Source of the DNA: Pomphorhynchus laevis
Lineage: Eukaryota; Acanthocephala; Palaeacanthocephala; Echinorhynchida; Pomphorhynchidae
Direction of reading: 5' to 3'
Assembly (NCBI GenBank): GCA_012934845.2
Contig: WNNJ02002239.1
Location: 1 to 64,000, forward strand
Length of the DNA stretch: 64,000 nucleotides
This document shows positions 53,786-64,000 of the stretch, piece after piece. Made by a program: the position numbers and the translations under genes. The notes under the pieces are model-generated. The model had not been told where the DNA came from and searched no databases. It saw only the letters and a program-made list of their open reading frames with translations. Position 1 is the first letter of the stretch, and each line of letters opens with the position of its first letter.

Positions 53786-54708
53786 GAACCAGAAGAGATA
53801 GAGTAGTTTGGGACATGTAAAAGAAGGGAATTACAGGAACGCAAAGAACAGAAAACAGGAAGATAATTGTTGAGAAAAGGAAGGTTGATAAATGAAGGGG
53901 TATGAAAAAGTACAAGGCGGAAATCAATGAGAAGACAAATTTGAACACGAGAATAAATGGTGGGGAAATTGAGAGAAACAAAATTGTGGGATGTATGATC
54001 AAGACGACGAAGAAGGAGGAAAATTCGGACGGCTGCGTTGACAATGCGTTGTAGTGAATGAAGATTGCATTTAAGTGAGTTGGAAAATAGACTAATACAG
54101 TAATCAAGTCTTGAGAAAAGGAGAGAACAGATGAAAGTCATACAAGGGAAATCGATCAATCTACGAATTTGACAGAGGTTGCGGAGAATCAAGGAAGATG
54201 AGCGTACTTTATCTCTAACGAAAGGTTTAAGAGAAAGTGGGTTGTCGAAACGGAAGCCTAAGAAAACGGGATTGTCAACGATAATAAGAATTGTAGAATT
54301 TTATGATACGGTAAAAGGTTCTTAGACGGGGCGTCGAGGACGGATTGACATTCTTCTTATTATTTTTCTTCCGCGTTTGTTCCGCTTCGTTACTGAGTCT
54401 GCTTTTGCCACTGTTACGCCGATCGGCCTTATTGATAGTTGATGTTCGTTTGCGCGAAAAACCCGGCCGTATCATTGTAGTTGCCTTTCGCGAAGTTTAC
54501 TAAGACACCATTTCATAATGTTGATGCGACGGTTTTGTTTTACGATAGGCTTGTCACGAAGTCTATCGCCTACCCTCCTCCTTTCTCAACACGGGCTTGA
54601 GACCGGCGGTGGCGGAGTTGAGGAAGGATCCACATTTTTTTGGATTGATTAGGATTGAGAGTAAGACGAAGGGAAGAAAGATGATTGAAAATTGAGGCAA
54701 GACAGTTG
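53786..54708 (-). mobile_element. L2-B LINE fragment with a foreign insertion
   Basis: The minus frame gives LRNLCQIRRLIDFPCMTFIC, LLFSRLDYCISLFSNSLK, FLNNYLPVFCSLRSCNSLLL (54190-53820) and, further 5', LNPNQSKKMWIL (about 54640). It lacks the last 3' part and is cut upstream by the L2-A at 54709. A segment of about 270 bp (54345-54615) that matches no L2 interrupts the coding region between WIL and the RR block. Confidence 0.8.
54345..54615. other. ~270 bp GC-richer insertion of unknown origin inside L2-B
   Basis: This segment breaks the L2-B reading at the position that reads WILARRLGFE in other copies. It contains ACCGGCGGTGGCGGAG, CACGGGCTTGAGACC (both strands noncoding) and, on the minus strand, a basic open frame (MIRPGFSRKRTSTINKADRR). 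The style recalls the 5' region of RTE-type LINEs or a SINE, but I cannot confirm this. No second copy is present in the window. Confidence 0.5.
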
Positions 54709-54759
54709 AAAAAAGATTTATTTTAACGTGGCAAATTCGTGCCAGCGCGCGCTTACATG

Positions 54760-57271
54760 ACCCAACAAAACAAAAATGTAAATCATGTGTTGAGAAGGTG
54801 TGAACGGAGAATGTGTTTAAATGTGATAAAGGAGGGAGCGCGGCGGACAGCGAGAGGGAATTGATTCCAGGCAAGGGAGTCGGCGACAAGGAAGGAACGA
54901 GACCATAGTTGTTGGAGTAATTGGGAACATGGAGTAAGATGTTATGACGGGAACGCAGTGATAGAGAGGTGGGACGAGTGTCGTCTAAGAAAGTAAGGTT
55001 GATGAACGATAGGGAGCCGACAGCGATGAGACGAAAAGTTACGAGTAGAAGGCGGAGTTTGACGCGTATGTGAATGGTGGGGCAGGAGAGTTGGGCAAGA
55101 TATGTTGAAGTGTGGTCGAAGCGACGGAGCCGAAATGGCACTTGTTGATAGAAAAAGACAGTTGGCGGCAGAAATGCCGATATCGTGTATGCGATGTGAG
55201 GGTGCATGAGCATGGATTAAGATGTCATCGGCGTATTGCATGACGTTAAAGGAAAAAGGTTTGATTAACGGAGAAAGATCACCAAGCAGAAGAGAGAAAA
55301 GCAGTAGACCTAGGGCTGAACCTTACGGGGCATCGCAAAATATAGGGATGGGAGGATAGGATGATAAGTTAGAACAGACGCGAAAGAAACGGTCGGATAG
55401 ATATGAGGCAAACCATGCTACAGAGGAGAAAGAAAAGCCGTATCATAACGAAGGCGAGAAAGGAGGACGTAGTAGTAGGCAATGTCGAAGGCGGAGAAGA
55501 TGTCGAGGGAGATGAAAACACTATATAGAGCCTTGTCTCGAGAAATGTGTAAGTTGTTGTAAACTTTCATGCATGCGATTTCTGTGGAATGATTAGTGCT
55601 GAAAGCGGATTGAAAAGAAGGGGACAGATTGGATTAGGAGAGATAAACCTTGATCTGTATTTAGATAAGGCGCTCTAAGAGCTTAGAAATAGTAGGGAGG
55701 AGTGAAATGAGATGATTGTTTGAAGGAAGTAAGGGGTCGAGGATTGTTACTTAAGGTGTGGACAAACGATGGTAAATTTCCAGTGTGTAGTAAATATAAG
55801 ACTGCGGATGAACGAGTTTAACAAGGTTGTGACAAAAGAGGATATCGATGAGCATATGGATTTAATTATGCAGGTAGCCAGGGGATCGGCAGGTGACGTT
55901 TAGCTGGGCAAATACATGATGACAGATGAGACTTTGTCAGGTTAGGCAGGGAGAAGATTAAAGAGTTCCAGGAGGATAAGGCGAAGAGAGTAGCAGTGAT
56001 ATAGAATGGAGACGGGTTGTGAGAGAGCAACGTGGATACTTTGGTCTGAAGAAATGACGAATAATCATGGGGATTGATGTTGCAAGGCGAAGAGGAGCGA
56101 GAAAGGATTGAGTTAAAAGTATGCCAGAAAGTCTTAGAGTTTAATGTAATGTTTATTTTATGCTGCCATAATGAGTTGCATTTGGTATGTAGTAGATGGA
56201 GATGAGATCGGCAAAGAGCAAGATAGGAATCACGGAGATACGGAGTGATCGAGCGGATATCACTTCTGAGAGTGCGGTGATAGACTTGAAAAGCATGACG
56301 GAGTCGACGCTTTGAGAGTATGCATTGGATGTTAAACCTTGGGGCACGGTGCAAGCGACGGTGTGGGAGAGGCTTGAAGGGCAAGAGAAGATCGAGAATG
56401 GATGTGATTTCAGAGTCGAAAAAAGGCGAGATCGTGAGGAGATGAAAATGTTATTGTGGGATAGGATAGAGACGATTTGAGTACGGCAGAGCGAAGAATG
56501 GATAGGTCAATAGTTCTCCAAGTGCGACGTAGGATTGTAGGTGTGTGAGGAGGGGTGTGGTTGTAAGTAAGATCAAGGTAGACGAAAAAGTGCTCGGATA
56601 GACCAGGATCAGAGATGGACAGTGAGGTGTATGCAGCAAAATGATCAGGGACGGCGATGATGTCGAGTTCCTCACCAAGGATATGTGTGGGTGCAGTAGA
56701 AATTAGTTTGTAATTGTAGTTGGAGAGAATGTTGATGAACCGGATAGAATCCGTGGAAGAGGGACGGCCTAGGCGAATGTTGAAGTCGCCAAGAACGATT
56801 GAAGGGATTGAGGATAAAGAACAATGGGACATAAGTTCATCGAATTCGGTAAAAAATAAGGATGTAGGAGCTGATGAACCAGGACGGTATACAATGGCGA
56901 GATCTAGAGTGATCGGGTTAGAAGAACGACAAATGAGCAGTTCAAAAAAGCAAGAACTGAAAGTGGAAGTGATTTTGCGAATAGACGCGGGGTGACGGGC
57001 GAATGCGGCAATGCCGCCATGATTAGATAATTTAGAAGGGGATGAGCTGGGGGCGAGCGGATTCGACTAGTGAGCAACCGGCAGAGAGCAAACGGCGGAT
57101 GGAGAGGTCGTCAGAATCGGAGTGCCAGGATTCGGTGAGGCAGAAGAGATTGATGGATTGCTTCGTAAATAGGTTGAGGATGATATCGGATTTATTGAGA
57201 ATAGATCTAGTGTTGAGGAGGCCGAGGCGGAAACCGTGTGTGGTGGTGATAGGGGCTAGTAGAGAAGACAC
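54760..57271 (-). pseudogene. L2-A ORF2, many lesions
   Basis: Endonuclease: GLLNTRSILNKSDIILNLF, LTESWHSDSDDLSIRRLL (57230-57090), SNHGGIAAFARH, LAIVYRPGSSAPT, IVLGDFNIRLGRP (56770) and DPGLSEHFFVYLDL (56600). Connecting: HRRLHRAPRFNIQCILSKRR (56370). RT: degraded fingers (55700-55850), SLDIFSAFDIAYY-like motif A (55500), NVMQYADDILIHAHAPSHRI (C, 55240). C-terminus from RRFDHTSTYLAQLSCPTIHI (55120) onward. Motif A is degraded and the thumb is deleted. Confidence 0.78.
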
Positions 57272-57299
57272 ATAGGGGAGATGGAGCGTTATCGAATTT

Positions 57300-58290
57300 T
57301 TGGAGGGTGTGGACTACTGGAAAATTTCCGTCGATGTTTCGGATGAAGAGAGATCTTTCGCTGTTTTCGTCGCGACGGCGTTTATTGATGCGGGCACATG
57401 AGAGTTGAGCGTTTTCGGATGTGTTGCGATCGGGGAATATGCAAGTGGCTGAAGAGGACATAAGTTTGAATCGTCGGGAAAGGACAGAAGACGCGTGAGA
57501 GAAATGCTTGAATACAATTTTTAGGAGGCGGCTGGGAAGGATTAGATTGAGAAGATTTATTTAGGCGGATGAATGCGACATTAGATATTCTGTTGAAAAA
57601 GGATGGTTTATCCGCAGAAATAAGAAACGAGAGGATGGATCTGAATGCGAAAACATCATGGTCGAGACGTGCTTGTGGAGATAAAGAGGTGAAAGGAGTG
57701 ATATTAGTGACGATGACGCAACGATCGCGAGAAGGAAAGCGTTTCCGTTAAGGAGGACGAGTTACGTGAGTTGGTGAGATGATGATAAGAGAGCTTGGAG
57801 TTGAGGATATCAAGGAAGTAGGTTTAACAGCGGAAGACAAAGATGATTTTGATAATATAGAGGATCGTGAGCGATGTGGTGAGATGTTATGAGTGGAAGG
57901 ATTGTGGAGTTTGTTGGAGGTGATTTTGATTGGGGGATGTTGGTTATTGAAAAACGAGACAGAAGTGAAGATACGGGGGTGTCTGGTAGTGAAGACATGG
58001 GATTAGAAGTGCATGTGGTGACAGGATTAGTGGGTTGACAAAGGATATCAGAAACGACTGGGAGTGGTTAAAGTGTACACGTTGGATGTTGATATGTTCT
58101 TATGGGAGAGGTTGCGTATGAGTATGTTGGCACAAAAGCCGAATAGGAAGTCTTCTTTAGACTTACTGTTTTTACATGCGATTGTAGTCCAGACGCTGCA
58201 GTCGTGTGTCGAGCACGGTACTTGTAGTTGAGCACAGTTGGTGTCGGTCGTAGCTGTTTTCTTACGTCCTCCAATCGACGTCCTTGTGCA
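57300..58290 (-). pseudogene. L2-A ORF1, broken
   Basis: The Cys finger is readable as CAQLQVPCSTHDCSVWTTIA, CKNSKSKEDFLFGFCAN (58240-58120), with one cysteine changed to Phe (FGFC for CGYC). Then a Ser/His/Pro-rich linker, RDRCVIVTNITPFTSLSPQA and DHDVFAFRSILSFL (57730-57640). The C-terminal domain survives in pieces to 57300 (KTAKDLSSSETSTEIFQ-type residues in a shifted frame). Same layout as the ORF1 at 29512-30430. At least four breaks. Confidence 0.7.
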
Positions 58291-58429
58291 TTCAAACTGT
58301 TAAATTTGTTGGATTGATCTGAAACTGGATTGATCTAGAATGTATATATATTAGATCTAAAACTTTTTTAAAGAAGGAAGATCCTTAAAAACGTTTTAGA
58401 TTTCAAACAAGTTAGATGAAAATATATAT

Positions 58430-58794
58430 ATGCATTAACTTGCTAGAGAACAAGACGCTTAAGGAGTTTGGAGAGGGCTGGGAGAAGTGAGATAGGACGG
58501 TACGAATATGGTAATGAGGGGTCAAGAGATTGCTTTTTGAGGAGAGGGCGAACAATGACGCATTTTCAGTTGAAAGGAAATGCGCGGCTTCAGATAGACA
58601 AGTTGAACAATTTGGTTGGGATGAGTGATATAGATGATCAGATATTTTTAAGCAAATGAGTTGGAATTGGGTCAGAATGAGAGATTTTATTAGGTAATGA
58701 CAGAAGAACCGAAGAAACTTCATCAGACGGAACGCGAAGGTGGAATAGTTCTGTAAGGGAAGTATATAAAGAGAGGATACAATAGGCACATGAA
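58430..58794 (-). mobile_element. L2-C fragment: RT N-terminal region
   Basis: The minus strand, in mixed frames, reads SDEVSSVLLSLPNK, DPIPTHLLKN, VRPLLKKQSLDPSLPYSYRP and ISLLPALSKLLKRLVL (58750-58440), the first part of an L2 RT. It follows directly the more C-terminal L2-C fragment at 58795-59339, so the order is not that of one intact element. About 100 bp of AT-rich DNA (58330-58429) separates it from the L2-A. Confidence 0.65.
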
Positions 58795-59339
58795 CGAAAG
58801 TTTTGAGCGAAAAGAAATTGTCAAAATGGAAACATAAGAAAATCAGATTGTTAATTATAAGGAGCATTATCGAGTTAATAGATAAAGTAGATGGAGTTAT
58901 ATTGAGGTGATGATGGATGATCCACATGATTTTAAACTTTTCGGGATCAAGAGCTAGACAAATAGAGGAAAAAATTTTAGAGATAGGCAAAGATAATTTG
59001 TTGAAGTAGCGAGATCGCGGATACATATGATGTGCGTAAGAGTAGAGGAAGATATAATCTGCATTTATATCAGATGAAATTTATAGTCCCGAGCTATTAC
59101 AGTCAAATCGACGAGACGGGAGTAAATGAAAGAACCTTAAACTGAGCATTTTGGAACACTGTATGAGATTGAAGAAGAAAATGTTAAAAGGCGATTAAGT
59201 GAACACAAAACGAGCGTTTGGAGAGATAAGTTGTGAACCAGGTACAGTAGGAACTGAGAAACCACATTCGTGTATAGAGTAGGATAGAATTATCGAAAAT
59301 GTCAAACGCAGAAGACAGGTCAAGATAGATTACAACACT
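58795..59339 (-). mobile_element. L2-C fragment: RT middle region (one side of a split copy)
   Basis: The minus strand reads CSVVIYLDLSSAFDIFDNSI (motif A, 59330), CTWFTTYLSKRSFCVHLIAF (59230), a decayed motif C (INADYIFLYSYAHHM, about 59060), LALDPEKFKIMWIIHHHLNI (58950) and NNLIFLCFHFDNFFSLKTF (58850). It continues a fragment at 61428-61668; the L2-A at 59344-61423 was inserted between them. Confidence 0.75.
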
Positions 59340-59343
59340 ACAT

Positions 59344-61365
59344 CCGATCACATTCTTGTCACCCTTGATTTCACTTCCAACCACACCCCTCCTCACACAC
59401 CTACAATCCTACGTCGCACTTGGAGAACTATTAACCTATCCATTCTCCGCTGTGCCTTACTCAAATCGTCTCTATCCTATCCCACAATAACATTTTCATC
59501 TCCTCACGATCTCGCCTTTTTTTTCGACTCTGAAATCACATCCATTCTCGATCTTCTCTTGCCCTTCAAGCCTCTCCCACACCGTCGCTTGCACCGTGCC
59601 CCAAGGTTTAACATCCAATGCATACTCTCAAAGCGTCGACTCCGTCATGCTTTTCAAGTCTATCACCGCACTCTCAGAAGTGATATCCGCTCGATCACTC
59701 CGTATCTCCGTGATTCCTATCTCGCTCTTTGCCGATCTCATCTCCATCTACTACATACCAAATGCAACTCATTATGGCAGCATAAAATAAACATTACATT
59801 AAACTCTAAGACTTTCTGGCATACTTTTAACTCAATCCTTTCTCGCTCCTCTTCGCCTTGCAACATCAATCCCCATGATTATGCGTCATTTCTTCAGACC
59901 AAAGTATCCACGTTGCTCTCTCACAACCCGTCTCCATTCTATATCACTGCTACTCTCTTCGCCTTATCCTCCTGGAACTCTTTAATCTTCTCCCTGCCTA
60001 ACCTGACAAAGTCTCATCTGTCATCATGTATTTGCCCAGCTAAACGTCACCTGCCGATCCCCTGGCTACCTGCATAATTAAATCCATATGCTCATCGATA
60101 TCCTCTTTTGTCAAACCTTGTTAAACTCGTTCATCCGCAGTCTTATATTTACTACACACTGGAAATTTACCATCGTTTGTCCCCACCTTAAGTAACAATC
60201 CTCGACCCCTTACTTCCTTCAAACAATCATCTCATTTCACTCCTCCCTACTATTTCTAAGCTCTTAGAGCGCCTTATCTAAATACAGATCAAGGTTTATC
60301 TCTCCTCATCCAATCTGTCCTCTTCTTTTCAATCCGCTTTCCGCACTAATCATTCCACAGAAATCGCATGCATGAAAGTTTACAACAACTTACACATTTC
60401 TCGAGACAAGGCTCTATATAGTGTTTTCATCTCCCTCGACATCTTCTCCGCCTTCGACATTGCCTACTACTACGTCCTCCTTTCTCGCCTTCGTTATGAT
60501 TACGGCTTTTTTTTCTCCTCTGTAGCATGGTTTGCCTCATATCTATCCGACCGTTTCTTTCGCGTCTGTTCTAACTCATCATCCTATCCTCCCATCCCTA
60601 TTTTTTGCGATGCCCCATAAGGTTCAGCCCTAGGTCTACTGCTTTTCTCTCTTCTGCTTGGTGATCTTTCTCCGTTAATCAAACCTGTTTCCTTTAACGT
60701 CATGCAATACGCCGATGACATCCACATATATGCTCACGCACCTGCCCATCGCATACACGATATTGCAATTTCTGCCTCCTACTGTCTTTCTTCTATCTAC
60801 AAACGTCTCCCGTCTTCATCTCGTTCTAAACCCAGACATGTCTAAAATATTATGGATTCTCCTCTATCAACCAAACATATCTCTTCCCGTATATTTTGCC
60901 TAATAAATCATCCCCATAGTCTACAATCTCACTTTCTTAGGATTCCATTTCGATGGTCACATTTTCCTTAAATCTTTCGTCCGTGACAAAGTTCGCTCGT
61001 CTAACTTAATTCTCATTGACATCCGCCGTATCCGCCCCTATATCGCCTTGTGTTCCTGTATGTATCTTCTTTCATCGCTTCAATTCTCTTAAATCGATTA
61101 CTGCCTCTGCCTTTTCGCCAATTCTCCAAAATTCATCATCCTATCCATACAACGCATCATCAACTCGGCTCATCTTCGTTCATCAACCTTCCTTTCCTAG
61201 ACGACAATCTTTTCCGCCTCTCTATAACTGCTTTCTCGACATTCCCTCTTACTCCACGTTCCCAATTACTCTCACAACTACGGTATCAGATCCTTCATCG
61301 TTGACGCCCCACTTGCCTGGAATCAGCTCCTACTCGAATTCCGCCGCGCTTTCTTTTTTTCTTGT
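59344..61365 (+). pseudogene. L2-A ORF2 (connecting region, RT, C-terminus), dead
   Basis: 59559-60077 is open and nearly identical in protein to 56384-55866 (HRRLHRAPRFNIQCILSKRR onward; one visible change is DYA for DYS). RT: damaged fingers with a TAAGTAACAATCC stop-bearing stretch near 60190, motif A as ISLDIFSAFDIAYY (60430; first Asp and the SAFD core kept), motif B as CDAP with a stop (60605), motif C NVMQYADDIHIYAH (60700). C-terminus in pieces to WNQLLLEFRRA (61340). A gap in the C-terminal region (about 61165) drops the RRFDHTS block. About nine breaks. Confidence 0.78.
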
Positions 61366-61423
61366 TGTGGTCATCTAACCGTTCGCCAGCACGCGTTTAC
61401 CACCTAAAAATAAATCTTTTTTT
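59344..61423 (+). mobile_element. L2-A LINE, 5'-truncated, inserted in L2-C
   Basis: It starts at the endonuclease end (CCGATCACATTCTTG, equivalent to SDHFL) and ends with the A-type terminus and Ts. ACAT at 59340-59343 and again at 61424-61427 is a 4 bp target duplication; the L2-C reading resumes exactly across it. It shares many disabling changes with the minus-strand L2-A at 54709-58325 but has its own deletion near 61165. Confidence 0.88.
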
Positions 61424-61427
61424 ACAT

Positions 61428-61668
61428 AATTTAATATCGCGAGCTTGAAGTATCGCTGAAAAATTTAGACAATTAAGTTCAGTACAGTGATTAGAACAGA
61501 AGGCAGATTGAAAATAAGTATACATTTGAGAAAACAAGTAATAAATTGACTTGATTTAACACAAGACGCTGAAGGAGTTTATATTAGATCGGAAGAAGAT
61601 ATATCGGGCGGCATGAAGATGGAAGCAAATGATCAAGACCATCATCTTCAAATGTTGGTCTTATAAGA
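61428..61668 (-). mobile_element. L2-C fragment: RT N-terminal region (other side of the split copy)
   Basis: The minus strand reads LIRPTFEDDGLDHLLPSSCR, PIYLLP, LLQRLVLNQVNLLLVFSN and TELNCLNFSAILQARDIK (61668-61435). The last codons join directly, across the inserted L2-A, to LCSVVIYLDL at 59339. Confidence 0.72.
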
Positions 61669-61689
61669 GTTGGCAATGGTGATTAGACA

Positions 61690-61880
61690 ACATTCAATCT
61701 TTATGGAGAGTAAGGCAGAAATAAACGTTCGAAAAATTTTGAAATTTATCAGTCTACAAATGCGTCGAAGGTATTTGAGGGGCATGTTGTATAGGCGAAC
61801 ATTATGACATAAAATGATTAAAATATATGCTATTGATTTAATACAGTTGTAAAAGTTGCAATTTGCGAGCAGCATGTCAA
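61690..61880 (-). mobile_element. L2-C fragment: C-terminal region
   Basis: The frame 61875-61648 ends LKYLRRICRLINFKIFRTFI, SALLSIKIECCLITIANSYK, which matches the L2 block RNLCQVRRLIDF, LLFSRLDYCLSLFSNSPK. It lies upstream of an RT N-terminal fragment in the same orientation, so C-terminal sequence precedes N-terminal sequence, as at 58795. Confidence 0.6.
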
Positions 61881-62139
61881 TCTTACAGTTTTGATTTAGG
61901 TTAAATTAATAAGCTACAAATATTTTTGAATTAGCAGATTCAGTAAAGAGGAAGTATATCACCTGTAACGCTTTAGGGATTATAGAATAATACTGAATTG
62001 AGCGATTATAAGCATTTCCCTGTTTTTAATAAACTCACATATTGGATAACATCTATCATATTGAAATATTTAATATATAATTTAGTTGAATTTTAAATTA
62101 TTTTATATTTCAAATATAATCGGGTTAAAACAATTGTAT
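61881..62139. other. AT-rich stretch, nothing recognised
   Basis: No LINE motif or open frame was seen. It separates the L2-C remnants from the last CR1. Confidence 0.45.
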
Positions 62140-62282
62140 TGGTTATATTACATACAAGTTTAAACACAAGCTTAAATACACAATAATATATACAAGATAG
62201 ATATCAACAACAAAGTCAAAGCTATCAAAGTATCAATTAACTGATTACAATCAAATATAAATAATCATATATATCATACAAC

Positions 62283-62365
62283 AATGAACGATATTCTACG
62301 AACGGTATTAATCGATAAACGATATTCTACGAACGGTATTCATCGACAAATGATATTCGACGAAC
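62283..62365. repeat. ~35 bp tandem duplication in CR1 5' UTR
   Basis: CGATATTCTACGAACGGTAT occurs at 62289 and again at 62324, with a third, degenerate copy (GATATTCGACGAACG) near 62352. It lies upstream of the ORF1 start, like the repeats in the 5' UTR of the CR1 at 17885-18090. Confidence 0.75.
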
Positions 62366-62648
62366 GAATTAACAATGTGTAAGCAGAAAAAGATTATTTT
62401 TTTTCATTAAAGCAGGATACGATATTGGGCCAAAATCTGCAATCAAACAAAAACCTGATTGTTACTCTCGAAAGGGGTTGATACTCAGCGGACTGTGAAA
62501 TGTGGACAATTGTGAATGTCCCTGAGTCTTCGAGAAGTAAAATTAAAACGGCGCCGCTTTTATGTGGATTTTGAACGGCTGCTAAATTACATTACTATTC
62601 TACGTCAACTCAAAGGATCGGCCAAACAATTTTTCTATATCGAAAAAT

Positions 62649-63420
62649 TTGATTGAACTAGTAATGGCGTCTTCTATCCAAAACGACCAGTCTCATGATT
62701 TATCTGTAGAATTGGATGTCCCAACTTGTGTCTGCTTAGATACAGTTGTACATACGCTCTCCCGTTGTAGTAATGCATTTGGTGTTGTTGATGACTGTCA
62801 ATTTCAAACAATTGAAAACGACAAGACGCGGTCTTTATTGCTGAATATTAAATCTCAGTGCGTTACTTTTGGTAGCAAACTTAAACTAGAGACAAGGATC
62901 GATGCAAACTTATAAATACCAAATCTCAGATCGTTTCCTCAAACTGTACAGCTCTCAATTATAATCGTATTAGCTCTAACCGATTCTATAATGTGTTATT
63001 CGATGGTATTCCTGAATTAAATGCTGAGAATTCTCAGGCCCGTGTAGATGATGAAATATCTAATTTACGTGATGTTTTTTTCAGTTCTTGCTGAAGGGCG
63101 ATGAAGAGTTAGCTTATTGTCTAGAAGTTCGAAAATTATTCCGTCTTGGTAAAAAGTCAACTGATAAGCCTAGATTATTAAAAGTTGCACTATTTTCTCC
63201 ACAACATGCAAGTCATTTATTAATCCGTGGTTACCGTTTGAAAGGCCGTTCGTATCGAATACTCCGCGATTTATCTTCAGAAGAGCAATTAAAGTTAAGA
63301 TAAGCAAATAGTGAATTACGAAGTCGTCTATCTAAAGTGGAAACTAATCTTTGTATACGAAATTTTCGGATTGTCAGATTGCGCCCAGTTGTTCGTTGGA
63401 ACAGTAATTTTCTTGATTGT
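62649..63420 (+). pseudogene. CR1 ORF1, broken
   Basis: The first frame (62649-62915) holds a Cys-rich stretch (VPTCVCLDTVVHTLSRCSN), not an obvious match to the usual finger. After a shift the linker reads YNVLFDGIPELNAENSQARV, DDEISNLRDVFF. Another shift gives LEVRKLFRLGKKSTDKPRLL, KVALFSPQHASHLLI, YRLKGRSYRILRDLSSEEQL (63088-63300), a stop, then ETNLCIRNFRIVRLRP near 63380: the conserved C-terminal domain. About three breaks. The start ATG at 62649 or 62664 is uncertain. Confidence 0.72.
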
Positions 63421-63529
63421 CGGCTATTCACACCGCGCTCAAGTACATACTATCACAGTCGAGAAAGTAGTGTGGATACCAATTAACCGCAACCATCGTG
63501 CAATAAAGTTGGTACAAATATATCATTTG

Positions 63530-64000
63530 GGTGTTTAATCTTATTTAGTAGCCTTTATTGTAATACTTCGAAATTCCCTAAATGCAATATGTTCGAGATA
63601 TTTTTCTATTTCAGAAGTTTCTAATGTATGTGACCCTAATAGTTTTTTTAAAAGTCTCAACTTCCAAATCGGATATGAATATATTGGTATTAATTTTTGT
63701 GTGTTATATCGTTCTCCATCCATGGTCACAGATTGTGGTCTAAAATCCAATTTACAATCAGTATGCCTCTGTTCACATTTTATTCTCTAAGGATATTATA
63801 ATCTCCCACGTTCTAATTGGGCAGAATCTCTATTTTATGGTGAAAGCACTGTGGAAACAGAAATTTCTAAATTCCTTTCTGATGAGCTTCCGCTATTCCA
63901 GCACGTTCAACAGCCGACTTGTTTCTCATACAGAGTAGGTTATGCGCTTGATTTGATGTTTATCAAACATGTTGATGATATAGCCAGTGTCAGCAAACAA
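63530..64000 (+). pseudogene. CR1 ORF2 endonuclease, partial at window end
   Basis: In shifting frames: IGINFCVLYRSPSMVTD (63690), YNLPRSNWAESLFYGESTVE (63800-63860), LFQHVQQPTCFSYRVGYALD (63890-63955) and LMFIKHVDDIASV to the edge. This follows the endonuclease order of the intact copy (YRSP, DFN-PS-NW, QHV-TRF, LDL). The first strands (before 63650) are hard to read. RT is expected beyond 64000. Confidence 0.68.

Larger units (their letters stand above)
54709..58325 (-). mobile_element. L2-A LINE, near full length, heavily mutated, internal deletion
   Basis: 3' terminus at 54709-54760, RT region to about 56380, endonuclease 56410-57270, ORF1 57300-58280. Compared with the copy at 20617-22792, the segment from before SIYKRLS to RLRRFDHTS is missing (near 55140), which removes the end of the RT and the thumb. 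Its RT N-terminal region shares many identical changes with the plus-strand copy at 59344-61423. Confidence 0.83.
62140..64000 (+). mobile_element. CR1-like LINE, continues past the window end
   Basis: A presumed 5' UTR with short repeats (62140-62640), ORF1 (62649-63420) and the endonuclease of ORF2 (63530-64000, still open at the edge). The start is a guess based on where CR1-like 5' UTR repeats begin. Confidence 0.7.

Noticed and set aside
56720-57275. Plus-strand open frames within the minus L2-A endonuclease
   Set aside because: Antisense shadows, Arg/Glu/Ser-rich as expected from the complement of L2 coding DNA.

Overview
This is a eukaryotic, almost certainly metazoan, window with AT-rich unique DNA at its left edge and a dense graveyard of non-LTR retrotransposons (LINEs) over most of the rest. 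No rRNA, tRNA, CRISPR array or prokaryotic operon is visible. The organism cannot be named from the sequence. CR1-group and L2-group LINEs and one candidate gene with introns of about 60 nt fit a small invertebrate genome.

Layout. 1-6400 is AT-rich: a long (TA)n tract, two hairpin-forming MITE-like elements (225-357 and 4597-4753), a 1.9 kb foldback-type element built of ~200 bp tandem units with inverted ends (about 1990-3935), and one possible spliced host gene on the minus strand (4868-5558). From 6400 to 64000 nearly everything is LINE. I separate these groups: CR1-like elements (ORF1 with a Cys-rich finger, ORF2 with endonuclease and RT, tail ending in TAA repeats); three L2-like subfamilies, here called A, B and C, whose 3' ends share a stem-loop and a GCCACGTTAAAATAAAT-type terminus; a family F of uncertain clade (6400-8265 minus and 38331-39260 plus); and two further CR1-group families D (23880-26045) and E (26050-26671). 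One broken Ty3/gypsy fossil lies at 49313-53785 and is split by a CR1 insertion.

How the parts relate. The LINEs are nested and stacked. An L2-A sits inside the tail of an L2-B (20617-22792 in 20577-23699). Another L2-A sits inside an L2-C (59344-61423), with a 4 bp target duplication. An L2-C sits inside a CR1 (18388-19231). CR1 copies follow each other in the same direction with short junctions (39586-48725). The best preserved copies are the CR1 at 13645-18130 (about two frameshifts in a 4.4 kb element) and the 5'-truncated L2-A at 20617-22792 (open for about 700 codons). Two L2-A copies in opposite orientation (54709-58325 and 59344-61423) share the same disabling changes, which suggests a defective source copied in trans or a local inverted duplication. 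The strongest unexplained signals are the foldback array with two alternating repeat types, the covarying 3' stem-loops, and a perfect in-frame 60 bp repeat inside a CR1 ORF1.
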